Below, one piece after another: positions 10,183 through 21,805 of a DNA stretch of 43,112 bases; position 1 is the stretch's first letter, and every line of letters begins with the position of its first letter. The DNA comes from Vitrella brassicaformis (taxonomy: Eukaryota; Sar; Vitrellaceae): the NCBI GenBank assembly GCA_001179505.1, contig CDMY01000586.1:2107-45218 (forward strand), in the 5' to 3' direction. Below the pieces are notes generated by a model. The model made no database searches. It was given only the letters and a program-made list of their open reading frames with translations, and was not told the origin of the DNA. Position numbers and translations under genes: made by a program.

Positions 10183-11069
10183 CCGACACCACACTCGCAC
10201 CGCACACAGACCGGCCGGCCGGCGGGCTCGCTGGCCATCCGTCCGTCCGTGCGTGTGCTTGTCACTTCATGTAGTTCTGTCTGTCTGTCTGTCTTCAGGT
10301 ATTATGGTTGACTGACCACTACGTAGATATCAATGGATATCAATGTAACCAGCGCAGCGACGCTGCAGGACAGACAGACAGACAGAACTACACTCAGGTG
10401 CCTTGCCTCGCCGCCTGCCTCTTGTATGTATCCACGTCTCTGTATGCATGCATTTGGGATTCTGTATTCTCGCGTGTGGGGATTTGTGTGGGTGTATGGG
10501 AATGTATGGGCGTGTGTTTGCGTAGCGAAGTCCAAGCGGAGCGCCTGACCCACCGTTCATGGCCTCAGTGCGTGTGAAATCGTTTGATGCATGTTGTCGA
10601 TTGACAAGTCACAATGCATTTATCGCCATGGCCCGGATGGAAAAATTGACGTGTCAGCGTCATCGTGGTCACGTTGTAAGTCAGTGCACACACACACGAG
10701 AGGTGCAAGCATGCAAGATGTCCGCAAGGCACACGCCTTTGCACTGATTTGGCCTTCAGACGTGCACTTGTGTTCCGAGGGGAAATAAGCAGCACAAAAT
10801 GCATACAAAGCAACCATCCCACCCCCCGAGATCATCCTCGCAACACCCACGCCAGCAAACCACAACACACGGACACCCGACACGCCAACTCAATCACACG
10901 ATGCAGACAAAAACCGAGTTGACCAGCTCGCCCCTCAGGCAACGCACCTCAAGAGGGAGCAAGGAGCCTGCAGCCAAAACCAGTCATTTCTCATCCATCA
11001 GCAGTATCGGCTGTGTTCGCTCTTGTGTGTCGGGCATCAACCGACGCATCACTCCTCCCCCCCTCTCAG
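10183..11069. other. Gene-poor interval
   Basis: No coding signal is convincing. It holds a hairpin-forming inverted repeat (10270-10293 with 10369-10392, listed separately). From about 10985 it contains the start of the 3' flank shared by the ankyrin-gene copies. The rest shows CA/TG-rich sequence only. Confidence 0.5.
10270..10392. repeat. 24-bp perfect inverted repeat with 75-bp loop
   Basis: TGTAGTTCTGTCTGTCTG... (10270-10293) is the exact reverse complement of 10369-10392. The arms are mostly a (GTCT)n microsatellite, but they extend into non-repetitive TGTAGTT/AACTACA. The loop holds a local duplication, ATATCAATGGATATCAATG. Confidence 0.7.
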
Positions 11070-13760
11070 TCAGTCGATCCCCAGCGACACAAACTCTCCC
11101 CCACTGCTGCCCTCGACACGCCAGCCCAGCTGCCGCCACACAAAGTGGCAGTCCTCATCGCCCAGGTGCTCGTTGAAGCCCTTCACCACCGCATCCGCAA
11201 GCCCCCACATGCGCAACGCATGACGCGGGGCCGAGTTGCCGAGCGACTCCAGCCGCGCCTTGTGGACCACCTCACGCAGCCCCAGACGGCCGGCCGTGTG
11301 CACCACATGAGGCGGACGGCTGTCGGCCCCATCGGCGACGGCGAAGCACTGCAGCGGCACCCGCACCACCACGCTGCCCACATTCTCCTTGCGGCCCACC
11401 ACCTCCCTGTTGCTGCTGGCCCTGAGCACTGCCGAGCGGACGAAGTGCTCGACGGCCGCACGCACACGCCGGGCCAGGACGCTGTGCCGCACACCGATGG
11501 CCTCACTGATGGCCTCCCGGGCGGCAGCCATGTCGAAGAGGTAGGATGCGATGCGCCAGCCGAAGATGGGCGCCTCGTGGGGACCGACGGCCAGCCGGGG
11601 GGTGAGGAGGGCCGCGAGTGAGCGATGGGGGGCGAGGGCATTGTTGACCGCCGAGATGACGGCACCCGGCAGCTCGTTGAGCACTGTCGCGTACTCGGCC
11701 AGCACCAGCTGACGCTGACGGAGGCTTGCCTGGATGGCATTGTGGTACGCCCGGATGGCTGAAGGGGGCATGTTGTTGTCTAAGCCAATGCTGTCGATGT
11801 CGGCGCCGGCCCGCAGCAGCGAACGGATGGTCAGCTTGCGGTTGCGCATCCGGAAGTCCTCTGGTGGCGTGTACGGCGAGATCGTTTCGTAGGCGGTAGA
11901 GGCAGCCTCGGCCAGGGGCGTGAGTGTCGGTTCGTTGATTTGGTCCACGGGCAGCCTGCGGCAGAGGTACTCGGTCACATAGGGCGCGCCGAGATATGCC
12001 GCCGTCTGCAGCGGCGTTTTGCCATTGATGCCACCGACTGCCGTCATGTCTGCCCCGTGCCGTACGACGATGTCCAGGTAAATGTTGATGAACGACTGGG
12101 AGTAATACCCCAACGCGCGCATGGCTGCCATGTGCAGCACGTTCTCGCTATGGGGTTGTTCGGTGGCGAGAGAGGGGCTGCGTTCGATGAGGGTGCTGTA
12201 GAATGACAGAAGCCGAGTCTGATAGTCGGGGGGAGGGGGATGCCCGGAATCGAGCAGCGGCATGGGCAGCGCCATCACCCAGAGTCCGTCCAGGTCGATG
12301 TTGTCCTGCGCCATCAGCAGCTTGAATGCCGCCTCGTTGCCGGATACGATTGCCACTTGGAGGGGTCTTTCCTCCGCGCCATCGGCCGCGTGACGGGCTT
12401 GTCCACCGTTCACGTCGGCGCCTCCGTCAATCAGCGCAGTCAGGATGGCCTCCTGCAGCTCATCTGACGTCCACTGCGGCAGGGCGACAGCATCCAAATC
12501 CGCATTAGCTCGGATCGACAGCACGGTGTTGCCCGATGTGTTGTCGATAGCGAGAGCGAGCATCGAATACACACGGAGGCCACACCTGGTGCGGAAGCCA
12601 CACCTGCTGCCCTTTCTTCGCAGCCCAGCCACGGCACGGGGGTTGGCTCCTTGCTGCCGAATAAGGGCGGTCAATTGGTGTGGGCCGGTGAGGGTGCGGC
12701 CGACGATGCCCGCTGCCATTCGCTTGGTGGCCTCGTTGGTGCCCCGAGGGAGGAGCATCTCCGTGTTGGTGGCCGTCAACCAGTTGATGGGCAAATCAGT
12801 GGGGGCAGCGGCGCCGTCAAAAGTGAAAACTGCACAACAAACAGGGGGAATGTTTGTTGTGCCGGTTTGGCATGTACGTGCCGTACCGCTCTTCTCGTCG
12901 AAGTTGTATCCATTGTGTTGGTCACTGTCCAGTAAGCCACCCTGCAGCAAACAGATAGCCCCCCGATGACGTTGGGTGGGTGGAGTTCGTGCCTTACGTC
13001 ATCAGCGGCTGTCGCACCCTCACGCTGCTGCTCGTCTGAATGACAAGTGACACAGAATGAGTGACACAAAATGAGTGCACCTTTTTGTGTGTGTGGCTCA
13101 CCGTCGTGGTTGGTGTCTTGGTGTGGCTGCCCGCTGCCGCCGTGCTCACGCACATCCACTCCACCTGCTGACAAGCATGCTCGTGGGGGGGTGTATGGTG
13201 TCTTGTGAATGTGTGTGGCATTCAAATACCTGCTTCGCCATGCACCGGATGGGCAGCCGAGGGCACGTCAGTGTCGGGCCGCTCAGACATCACAAACACA
13301 CACCGACACCTCAACGGTACACAAACAGTTACTGTCGTCTTTCCACGATTGACGGTCGCTGACGCTCACTGTGTGGTGCTGTCTGCGTTGCCTCACCGGC
13401 ACTCAATGAATGAATGGATGAATCAATCAATCAATGAATGAATGAATGGCTCTCCGCCACGACAAAGCTGACCTGAACACACAATCACATGCCGTCTGCC
13501 TTTCATGGTGCCTGAATAGTTCGTCACTCACCGGGGCAACTGAATCCAGCAGGTCGGGTGTGTCAGCTCCTTCAGCAGCCTCCCACAACGACGCGAGAGG
13601 CAGGTCCGCTATGCATGCGATATCGAAAGAGAGGCTGAAAAGGGAAATGGTCTCATGACTCTCATCCGCTGTGGCCAGTCTGCTCCACAGCCGCCTCTAC
13701 ACAACGGCAAATGCCGGCGACAAACGAGGCTCGAGAAAGCCAAGCTCGCCAAGCTCGCAG
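11018..13760 (+). repeat. Left arm of large inverted duplication (ankyrin gene and promoter)
   Basis: This matches the reverse complement of about 21130-23722. Matching parts occur in the same order: the 3' flank (11020-11070), the ankyrin coding region, a stretch at 13375-13445 containing GTGCCGGTGAGGCAACGCAG on the opposite strand, and the flank 13525-13710. The last includes AACTGAATCCAGCAGGTCGG and GAGGCTGAAAAGGGAAATGG. Similarity is patchy: high in the C-terminal coding half and the 13.5-13.7-kb flank, low between. Confidence 0.8.
11070..13164 (-). CDS. Ankyrin-repeat protein, copy L (5' end unresolved)
   Basis: The main exon is 11070-12829. Upstream exons that stay in phase are 12887-12941, 12998-13035 and 13102-~13164; I found no convincing ATG, so the 5' end is open. 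Degenerate ankyrin units are visible: LIRQQGANPRAV, ILTALIDGGADVNG, KTPLQTAAYLGAPYVTEYL and TIRSLLRAGADIDSI. The C-terminal ~220 residues, beginning at LPGAVISAVNNALAPHRSLA, form a region I do not recognise. That region is about 90% identical to the paralogue at 21.8-23.7 kb, while the ankyrin half is only about half identical. Ankyrin repeats normally bind proteins; the partner is unknown. The gene diverges from IMP1 (+), as its paralogue diverges from the SAM carrier. Confidence 0.75.
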
Positions 13761-13844
13761 CTGGAAGGGACGAAAGATCTGAATGTGGACGTTTGCTGGA
13801 GTGAAGCAGAGGCGCGTCCGGTGTCGGCTGATGAGTGAGATGTG
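12945..13844. other. Divergent upstream region between ankyrin copy L and IMP1
   Basis: This interval holds the probable small 5' exons of ankyrin copy L. It also holds a tract of (AATG)n/(AATC)n near 13405-13447, the duplicated flank 13525-13710 and the motif CAAGCTCGCCAAGCTCGCAG at 13741-13760, about 85-100 bp before the IMP1 ATG. No further gene is seen. Confidence 0.45.
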
Positions 13845-14648
13845 ATGTCACTTGAGTCCGTCAAGAAGAGCCTCTGGGTGGCGGCCAAGTCAGTCCAGCT
13901 CATCGGCGTCCTCCACGTCATACACGAGTACCTATTCGACTTCTCATCGGTGAATCAGTGACCAACACACCGAGAGCGGCTCATGCATGGCCATGGCAGA
14001 GGGAGATCTTCATGTTGATTTGTGTGTGGGGGGGTATGCAGGCCGTCGGCCCTTCGATGATTCCAGCGCTCAATGACAAGGGCGACATTGTCATTTACGA
14101 GCGGCTCACTTATCGGCTGCGTGGCTTCGAGAGGGGCGAGGTCGTCATTGCCGTGTCGCCAGAGAACTCACAGCTGCGCGTGTGCAAACGCATCATTGCC
14201 ACGGTGGGTGCTGTAGGACACACATAGATGCGGACAGTCATGTGCTCCTGTTCGGCCATTGGTTGCAGGAGGGCGACAGAGTGATAACGGGTGTGAGCGG
14301 CGCCAAGAGCATCGGCCAGTATGACGTCAAGACCACCACCGTGCCCCGGGGCCACGTGTGGCTGCAGGGCGACAATCCGCTGCACTCACACGACAGCCGC
14401 CATTACGGAACCGTGCCCGTCGGACTCCTCCTCGGCAAAGTCACCTGGAAGGTCGGCTGAAGGCTTTGACAGCAATGGCATAGATGGGGAGCGGCTGACT
14501 GCGGATGTTCCTTCTTTGCTTGTGTGGTACATACGTGTTAATTGTTCAGGTTTGGCCGTTCTATCAGGTGTGTCGGGTGTCGCGTGAGGTGCCGCTGGAG
14601 GCCAAGGCTTCGGTGATTCCTTTCGGGGTCGCGACGGTGCCCGGCTGA
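13845..14648 (+). CDS. Mitochondrial inner membrane protease subunit 1 (IMP1-like, S26 signal peptidase)
   Basis: Four exons, 13845-13949, 14042-14203, 14269-14451 and 14550-14648, give 182 aa, close to the family's usual ~160-190. The Ser/Lys dyad is plain: Ser40 in GPSMIP and Lys84 in RVCKRIIA. These are the same residue numbers I recall for yeast Imp1. The C-terminal box reads VPRGHVWLQGDN then HSHDSRHYGTVP, matching the conserved GDN and DSR-x-YG elements. The N-terminus (KKSLWVAAKSVQLIGVLHVI) is short and amphipathic-to-hydrophobic and would anchor the enzyme in the inner membrane. There it trims intermembrane-space sorting signals. The last exon (WPFYQ...VATVPG) is less conserved. The alternative of a bacterial-type or plastid thylakoid signal peptidase is less likely given the size and motif spacing. 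Confidence 0.92.
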
Positions 14649-15476
14649 TCAATGAGTGGATGGGTGCTGGTGTTGGTGTTGGTGCAGGGGTGGTCAGCCT
14701 GCTCCGCTCTGTACAGTCGTGTGCATTCACTGTACATGTGTGTCTTTGTGCGTCGGTGCCCATGTAGGTCTCTGGTTTGAGGAGACAGACAGACAGACCG
14801 ACCGACCTGTACAGCTGGTCCACTTATACATACAGACCTTGATCACTAACTATTGGACATGTGACGTCAGTTAAGTGGCTGTGGTGCATCGGCACGTCAA
14901 GTGTGAAGATTCCCTGCCATTCATCCATCCACTCCTCCACAGTCATGGTTCTGGGACGCGTTGACGCGCGAATTGCTCAGTCCGTCTGTTGTTGCCTTTG
15001 TCCTTTCACTACGCGACACTTCTTATCCAGGCAGGCAGGCAGGCAACGACGATCCATCCATCCATCCATCCATCCATCTAGGCACTCATTCACTCCATCA
15101 GCCATGGCATCCATGAGTCGCTCAGGCAATCAGTACACACTCAGCGTGGCGTCGGCGTCTTCGCCGACACCACCTGGGGGATGGGTGGTGGAAGGATACA
15201 CCAAAAACACAGACAGCGGATTGGGGGCGGGCTGGACCGGTGGGGCTTTTCCTCATGTGTGTGTATGGTTTGCTTGCGACGGCAGGCAGTCAGGCAGGCA
15301 GGCAGGCGAGCGATTGATGACTCCGGCAAAGGAACTGAGGGACAACAACAGACAGAAAGCAGGGGAGAGCCAGGGGTAGATGGACATACGGTCATTTGTG
15401 TGCCTGTGTGCTGTGTGCCCGCCCACCGACCCACCGACCTCTATGTATGTGTGTGTTGTCCACCATGCTGTGTGTT
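14649..15476. other. Gene-free interval
   Basis: Convergent 3' ends of IMP1 (+) and the coiled-coil gene (-). Contains (CATC)n near 15053-15078 and (GGCA)n runs near 15030 and 15292-15306. Open frames are low-complexity; no gene recognised. Confidence 0.55.
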
Positions 15477-17174
15477 TCAGCAGCAGGGGCATCGGCGTCT
15501 GTGTTTCTTGCTCTGCTTCTTCTTCTTCTTGAAGAGTCCGGGGTACATGGCGCGGACCTGGGCGGCGGCCATCTTCTGCTGCTCCTTGACCATCTCGGCC
15601 TGGCGCTCCTGCATCTCCTGCATCTGCTGCTCGTACTGGATGCGCTGCTGCTCCTGAATCTCAGCCTGCACAGTGGCCTGCTCCTCGGCCCACTTCTCGT
15701 ACTCCTTCTGCTGCTTCTCCATCTCGGCCTGCCCCGGGGGGGCCTTCTCGCAGCAGGCCCAGGAGCTCTTCTTCTTGGCGGGGGGCACGGAGCGCTCCAT
15801 CGCCTGCTGGTAGGCCTGCTCGTTGGCCTTCTGAGCCTCCGCAACGGCCTTCTCGTACTCACCTGACCACCAACCACATCACACACAGAGACAGAGACAC
15901 CATGAGGGAGAGACGTGGATGGATTGTGTGTCGGGTACGTTGGTATTCCTCCTGTGCCTTCTGCTGGTCCTTCATCATCTTCTCGTACTCCTTCTGCTGC
16001 CTCTCGTACTCGGTCTCGGGAGCCTTCTCGCCGCAGCAGGCCCAGGAGCTCTTCTTCTTGGCGGCCGGGACGCCCCTCTCGGCAGCAGCGGCGGCAGCCT
16101 GCTGCTCCCAGTCCTTTTGGGCCTGCTCGTTGGCCTTCTCGGCATCCTTCAGAGCCTGCTCGTACTGACCTGCAGCACAAACAGACAGATCCAATGGCAC
16201 AAAGACATGCTTTGGTGCCGGTGGGGGCGAGGGGGTGGGGGAATGGTGTAGGTACGCTGGTATTCCTCCTGGGCCTTCTGCTGCTCCTTCATCATCTTCT
16301 CTTGCTCCTTCATGGCCTTCTCGTATTCGGTCTCGGGAGCCTTCTCGCCGCAGCAGACGCCACACGACTTCTTCTTGGGCATGGCGCGCTCCATGGCCTC
16401 CTTCTGCTGACGCTCAGCCTCCTTCTGCTGCGTCTCGATCATCTTCTGCTGCTCCTTCTGGTACTTCTCCATCTGCTTCTGCGCCTCCTTCATCTGCTTC
16501 TCTTGCTCCTTCTGCTGGGCCTGCACAACACAGAGACACAGAGAGAGACACAGGGATGGATCGGCACTGTGTCTCCCTCCCTCCCTCTCTCCCTCCGTTG
16601 TGTCGGCCCACCTGCTGGAACTTGATGACAGCGTCCTCTGCGGCCTGGAGGAATGCACAGGCGCAGCACTTCCAGGCCTCGACGTCCATCTGCTTCTCGT
16701 TGACGCCGAGGTAGCGAAGGTAGCCGCGGGCCTTCCTGGGAGACAGCGCACCCTGGGCGTCCGACACGCCATCCAAACCGGGGGGGCCGTAGTACCGACC
16801 GATCACCGACTTCAACATGGGCTCCAGAGGCTGTTGTACCACAGGGCAACACGCACAGAGAGAGAGAGAGAGATAGAGAGTAGTCGACAACGGGGTTCCT
16901 TGCCTCTCACCGTCAATGCGAGTGTGCCTTCCTGAGCGGTGTCCATCTGCTGGAAATGCCCCACGAGCTCCATATCCAGGCCGGGACGGGCTGACCAGGC
17001 AACACCACACCGACAACAAACACAACACAGGCCGACTCACGACATGCAGAAGGAGTCATTTCTCTCCCCCCGCCTCCCTGCACCCCTCCCCTCCCTCCCC
17101 CCGGCTGTTATCTTACTGGAGAAGAATTCCCCCAGGGCCTCGGCCTTCTTCTCAGCGGAGAGAGAGCCGCCCAT
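15477..17174 (-). CDS. Coiled-coil Cys-cluster repeat protein with N-myristoylation and C-terminal CC signals
   Basis: Six exons: 17117-17174, 16911-16990, 16612-16830, 16256-16520, 15939-16169, 15477-15862 (412 aa). The start MGGSLSAEKK fits N-myristoylation. Residues ~47-119 form an alpha-rich domain (MLKSVIGRYYGPP, KARGYLRYLGVNEKQMD). Then come three copies of a Lys/Glu/Gln coiled coil punctuated by basic-Cys clusters: KKKSCGVCCGEKAP, KKKSSWACCGEKAP and KKKSSWACCEKAP. Each copy sits in its own exon; the introns between them are phase 1, so the units look like duplicated exons. The C-terminus is polybasic and ends CPCC. Myristate plus cysteine clusters suggests peripheral attachment to a membrane or pellicle; that is inference. 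Function unknown. Confidence 0.85.
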
Positions 17175-17200
17175 CGTCACCCAACGAACAAACACTCACA
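17175..17200. promoter_or_regulatory. 26-bp gap between divergent start codons
   Basis: The ATG of the coiled-coil gene (17174, -) and the ATG of the membrane-protein gene (17201, +) are 26 bp apart. Their 5' UTRs must overlap on opposite strands or be almost absent, unless one true start lies further in. Confidence 0.5.
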
Positions 17201-19149
17201 ATGTACACGGAACCACTTGACACGTCAAATCGGAGGGCCGCTCTGGGGAGGGACCGGGCAACGGATGCGTGTGCAGACTCTCCCGCCGAAGAACTCCCGA
17301 AGGGTGGGGGCGCGTTGTCCACCCCCAGTCTCGACTCGCGACCCAATCTCAAGCTGGCCAGATCTCCCGGGCCAACGGAGATTGAAAACCGCAGACGCCC
17401 GCTCAAGGTTATCGACCTGCCGGCGATAATGGATATGCAGGCGTTTGTGGACACCTTCTCCAAGAACACTCTCAGAGTGGGCATCACCCTGCAGGTACTG
17501 ACGCCGCCAAGGATGGGCATTGGGCAGGATCAGCGCCGTACCTCCTTTCTTCCCGGTGTGCGGTGCAGTTGGTGTCGTTCATCACGCTGATCAGCGTTTG
17601 GTATGCGTTGGCAGGAGGCGACTTCGTCGACGGTATCAACGGACTCATCGAGGTGAGGAGAGGAGCAGTCTGAGAGATGGATGCACTCACAGATGCACGG
17701 ACGGATGGAATGGACTGATGGAAGTGTTGGGTTGTTGTGGGTGTTGTGTTGTGTTGTGGTGTGTTGTGTTGTGGTGTGGTGTGGTGTGGTGTGGTGTGGT
17801 GCAGTACACGGATGACACCCTGCGCGACAATTCTCTACTCAACGCGGCGGAGAAAGCCGTCAACCTTCGACTCCCAATGTGCGTATCTATGTTGGCCACA
17901 CCGCAAAGCGCTGGCCGTGACGGTCTACTTGTGTGTGTGTGTGTGTGTGTGGTGTTGCTGTTGTGCAGGGCCATCATTACGTTCTTCTTCCTGGTGAGTG
18001 ACCCATCCCAGCGATGCCCAACGGATGCATAATCTCCACCCGTCCCTGCCCTCTGTGTGTGCTGCAGCTGGGGGCCCTGTATTTGGCCGTCTTCCAGAGT
18101 GCGATGGATGGATGAATGAATGGATGGAACCACTGCAATGCAATGCATCGCACGGCAGAGAGAGACCTGCAGGGATCTATCTGTTGTTGTGTCGGTTCAG
18201 GTTTTCTCCACCAGGGCGAAAGGGCCAACAGAGGTCACATACACGTGCAACAAGACAGAGAGTGATGCGCCCGCCGTCTTGACGGACATCAAGTGTGTGT
18301 GTGCAGGTTTCCGTGCTGGTGGGAAGTTCCTGATGTACGCCGTGACGTTCGACATCCTGCAGCTGCTCACGACGTTCATCTTCTGGGGCGCTCTGTGCAA
18401 GGTCGGTCCACAGACACATGCCATGCATCGTCTTCTGTCCGGCCCGGATGGTGGATGAATGTGTTGCAGTTCGACAGCAACGCCACGCAGAACATGCAGG
18501 GTTTCCTGGCGTCTGGTGCGACCAATCGTGCCCTCTTCATCTCCCAGACGGTCGCGAGCATCGGGTGGATCTTCTACGCCGCCGCATTCTTCCTTATGGA
18601 GGTGAGCGAGGTGCTAATGGATGGATGAATGAAGGGGCTCGTTGTAAGTTTGTCGTAATGGCGTCAGCTCAACAACACGGAGGGTCCTGGGATGGTGTTC
18701 GGGTGGATCATTGCCTCGTCCTACAAACTCGCCGGTGACGAAGTGACTCAGAGAAGCGCAAAGGGGATACCCACGTCTCGTGTGTTGTGTTGTGTGTTCA
18801 GCGGTGTTGGGGCTGGTGTATGTGTTCCTGCCGACGACCGCCCCCAGCTTCTGGATGCACCTGGCCATGATGGTCTTCTACGGCCTGGGGCTCTTCGTCG
18901 CCACCATCTGGGCATTCATGTTCGAACCCACCATCCACTGGGTCGGTGGGGGAGGGACCTTACACGCAAAGACCACACAGACATCGGGATACACACGACT
19001 GCGACGCCCATACGCACATCGCATTTGAGTATTGCATATGTGTGTTGGTCGGTGTGTTGCAGGAGGGGGCTCCGGGGATGTATGCGGAGAGCTACGAGTT
19101 GGCCCCCGCCCTCGCACCCAAGCCCGTCATGGCCACGACCATGTCGTGA
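17201..19149 (+). CDS. Multi-pass membrane protein, family not recognised
   Basis: Eleven exons close in frame: 17201-17494, 17569-17652, 17805-17878, 17969-17993, 18068-18098, 18201-18233, 18307-18401, 18470-18601, 18668-18734, 18802-18941, 19063-19149 (353 aa). Exons of 25, 31 and 33 nt are unusually small. Residues 1-~90 are soluble, with Pro/Arg-rich stretches. About six membrane segments follow, near LVSFITLISVWYALAGG, AIITFFFLLGALYLAVF, LMYAVTFDILQLLTTFIFWG, SIGWIFYAAAFFLM, MVFGWIIASSYKLA-AVLGLVYVFL and LAMMVFYGLGLFVATIWAFM. The C-terminal ~30 residues are Ala/Pro-rich. No transporter or receptor signature was recognised. Neighbour: nearly abuts the divergent coiled-coil gene. Confidence 0.8.
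17742..17800 (+). repeat. (GTGGT/GTGTT)n tract inside an intron
   Basis: A run of TGTTG and TGGTG pentamers fills the intron just before the acceptor at 17804. It stands where a pyrimidine tract would normally be. Confidence 0.7.
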
Positions 19150-19462
19150 GCAGCCCGCCGCAACAATACAACACGATACTAGCACACATTAGATAGGGGG
19201 CACGTAGGCAGGCAGGGGCGGGAGGGAACAGCGGGCGCCGGCGCATCAGACATACGGAGTTTTAATAACGGGGGATGTCAGAGGGGTTCGGTGCTGGATT
19301 TTTCGTTGCGGACACCACACACTGTCACATCCATTGTTTATATCACACCACCACATCCACACGTTCATGGAACGTCCATGTCTCGACTCTACTTTCCCAT
19401 GAAGTGACGGCAGCCTTGGCGGCTCACAATTACGCCCACCCATGAATGCACCTCTTTGTCTG
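19150..19462. other. Short convergent intergenic region
   Basis: It lies between the stop of the membrane protein (+) and the stop of the carrier (-). Nothing further is seen; no obvious polyadenylation hexamer. Confidence 0.5.
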
Positions 19463-21057
19463 CTAGCTAGTCGGCTTGAGGCACTTGCACTCCTGACAGG
19501 CCCTCTCGGCCGGCTCATACCGGCCCAGCTCGAGCGACCTGAAAAGGGCGTCTTTGGCGAACTCATATGCGCCGAACATGAGGAAGCCGCCGATGCCGAT
19601 CCACAGGACGCGCGGCACCACGCCCTTCATGAGATGGAACATGGCCTCCTCCCGGACGATCTTGACCATCGCATCACTGACACCCTTGTACTGACAGTGA
19701 CAGGCACACATGCACACACGGGATGGTTGTCGAGGCTTGAGATGGTTGGCTGGGTGGCTGACCGACCTTGATCTTGCCTCCTTGTGTCGTGATTGACTGT
19801 GTCATGATTCTCGTCTTGCACACGTCCAGGGGCGTCGTGGCCGCCCCTGCTATCGCGCCTACAACCACACACACACACAGCAACCGACCACAGATGACGG
19901 CCGCGTACATTTGTGTGTGCTGTGCTCTCTATGTCTGTGTCTGTCTGTGTGTGTGTGCGTGTGTGGCGACCTGCCAACGCCCCGCAGACAGCCGACTGCA
20001 TGGGCGAGAGCGTGTAGATCTCATTGGTATACGATGGCCGGTCCCGCATCTTTGAGATCTCATAATGATACTTCAGCTTCTCCCTTCAACCACACACCAC
20101 AGAGACCAAGCGAATCCTTTCCCATTTGAGTGCACTGATGTGTGTGTGTCGCACGACCCACCGGCCGACCCACCATATTGCGAACTCGAAGGCGTCGAAG
20201 GGCACCTCTCTGGCAAGCTGCGCTCCATAGCCCACAAATAAGCCGGCCATCCCCTGAGCGACGTAGATCCGCGACACGGCGGCGCGTGTCGACAAAGGGC
20301 GGTGCACGCTGCACTGCATCTGCTGCTTGACCACCTCAAAAGGCACCCGGATAACACACGCGACCACCTGAGCGGCCGATGCCGCCAGGAGATGGACCAC
20401 AAAAGGCGGCAGCACACCTTACTTGAGGGACATACAGCACACACAAGGGCAGCGACCAATCCCATTAATGTGCTTCGAGAGTTGATCACTGATCAGCACG
20501 TTCTTACTGTTTCGTTTGAGAGTGCGTTTGGTCCACTCATAGGTGGCCCAGAAAGCAGCCGTGCCGGGGAAACTGCCGAGCAGTGTTGGCGTCAGGCCTG
20601 CATGAGCAGCAAATCACGCACCCACCCACTCACTTTCGCCTCCGAGCTACTACCTCTATAGAGCGTGCGGATCGCCCGAAGGCCGCCCTTCGTCAGAAGA
20701 CTGCCCTTGGTCACCGTGGTCATCAGCCCGCGGCTGGTCCAATTCACCAAGTGCAAATGCTGTGTTGGCAGCCGGGCCTGCCTCAGCGTCTTGTAGTGGT
20801 CCAGGGGATACAGCACCTGCCATGAGAAAATCAATGACAACGCAGAGATCACAGCAAAGATCTATCTACATGAGTCGGCCATGCATCTGTCCATCTATCA
20901 ATTTGTTCATCCCTCACCGCATCTGCAGCCATGCCGGAGAGGCCGCCAGCTGCAAGAATGGCTGCACACAGTCACACAGCCACACGGTGCATCGCTTTCT
21001 GCGAAGGATCACGTTCTGAGAATACCAAGCATCCGTACCAGCGTATTCTGCAGACAT
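19463..21057 (-). CDS. Mitochondrial carrier, S-adenosylmethionine carrier type (SLC25A26-like)
   Basis: Eight exons: 21039-21057, 20918-20961, 20654-20816, 20508-20597, 20174-20417, 19971-20083, 19767-19858, 19463-19690 (330 aa). All three carrier signatures are present: YPLDHYKT, VPFEVVKQ and TPLDVCKTR (P-x-[DE]-x-x-K). The second repeat, ASAAQVVACVIRVPFEVVKQ, is the typical SAM-carrier form. The start MSAEYA joins a 19-nt first exon to ILAAGGLSGMAADAVLYPLD, as in other short-leader SAM carriers. It would import SAM into mitochondria (or plastids) in exchange for S-adenosylhomocysteine. It is about 50 residues longer than animal forms, partly from the Cys-rich C-terminus (ERACQECKCLKPTS). 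The 19-nt first exon is the least secure part; its sequence recurs in the palindrome spacer. Confidence 0.9.
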
Positions 21058-21805
21058 CGTGGCACAAAGTGAAGACGCTTATCGCAACCGACTCCACGCG
21101 CAGATCCTTTCTGGAGCAGCAGCGGTTTCATGGAGCACCCTAGTTTTGCGAGCTTAGGTTTCTGCAATTTTGGTTTTCTGGCATCTCCGCCATTGTGTAG
21201 AGGCGGCTGTGAAGCAGACTGGCCACAGCGGATGAGACCATTTCCCTTTTCAGCCTCTCTTTTGATTCGCATGCACAGCGGACCTGACTGATGCGCTTGC
21301 TGTGGGAGGCTGCTGAAGGAGCTAACACACCCGACCTGCTGGATTCAGTTCAATTGATTCAGTCGCCCCGGTGAGTGACCAACTGTTCAGACACCATGAA
21401 AGCCAGACTGCAGGTGACTGATGGTTCAGGTCAGCTTTGCCGACGGGCGCAATAGGACGGGCGTTTCATTCATTAATTGATTGAGTGCCGGTGAGGCAAC
21501 GCAGGCAGCACCGCACAGTGACCGTCAGTAGGCGCAGACGCAGCGTATGCAGTGCCCGTGGCAATTGTCGCTCTGTTGTGTTTGCCTTTGCTTGTGTCGT
21601 TCAGGTACCTTTCTGCCGTTGCGAGGAGCTGAAGCAGCTGCTCGAGTCAACCGCAGGATCATCCATCGCCGACTCGGTGAGTGATGACCGACTCGCCGGC
21701 ACACACGAACGGCGGGCCTGAAGGGTGACAAACGGATGGTGTCTGCTGCCCTGGTGTGATTTTGTCAGCTGACAGTGAACCACTTGTCGGAGCAGCATCG
21801 GTGCG
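21058..21805. other. Divergent upstream region of SAM carrier and ankyrin copy R
   Basis: This contains the SAM-carrier 5' flank with TAAGCTCGCAA on its sense strand (~21150) and the duplicated flank 21130-21400. Possible small exons at about 21605-21675 (VPFCRCEELKQLLES...) and from 21769 read like protein but run to a stop near 21829. They cannot be joined in frame to the ankyrin exon, so they are left unassigned. Confidence 0.4.

Noticed and set aside
10270-10400. CRISPR-like or phase-variable repeat
   Set aside because: Only two arms in inverted orientation, no spaced direct repeats, and the genome is eukaryotic.
12995-13225. Further ankyrin copy L exons up to an initiator near 13225
   Set aside because: The frame stays open but no ATG or good acceptor marks the boundary; left as unresolved 5' end.
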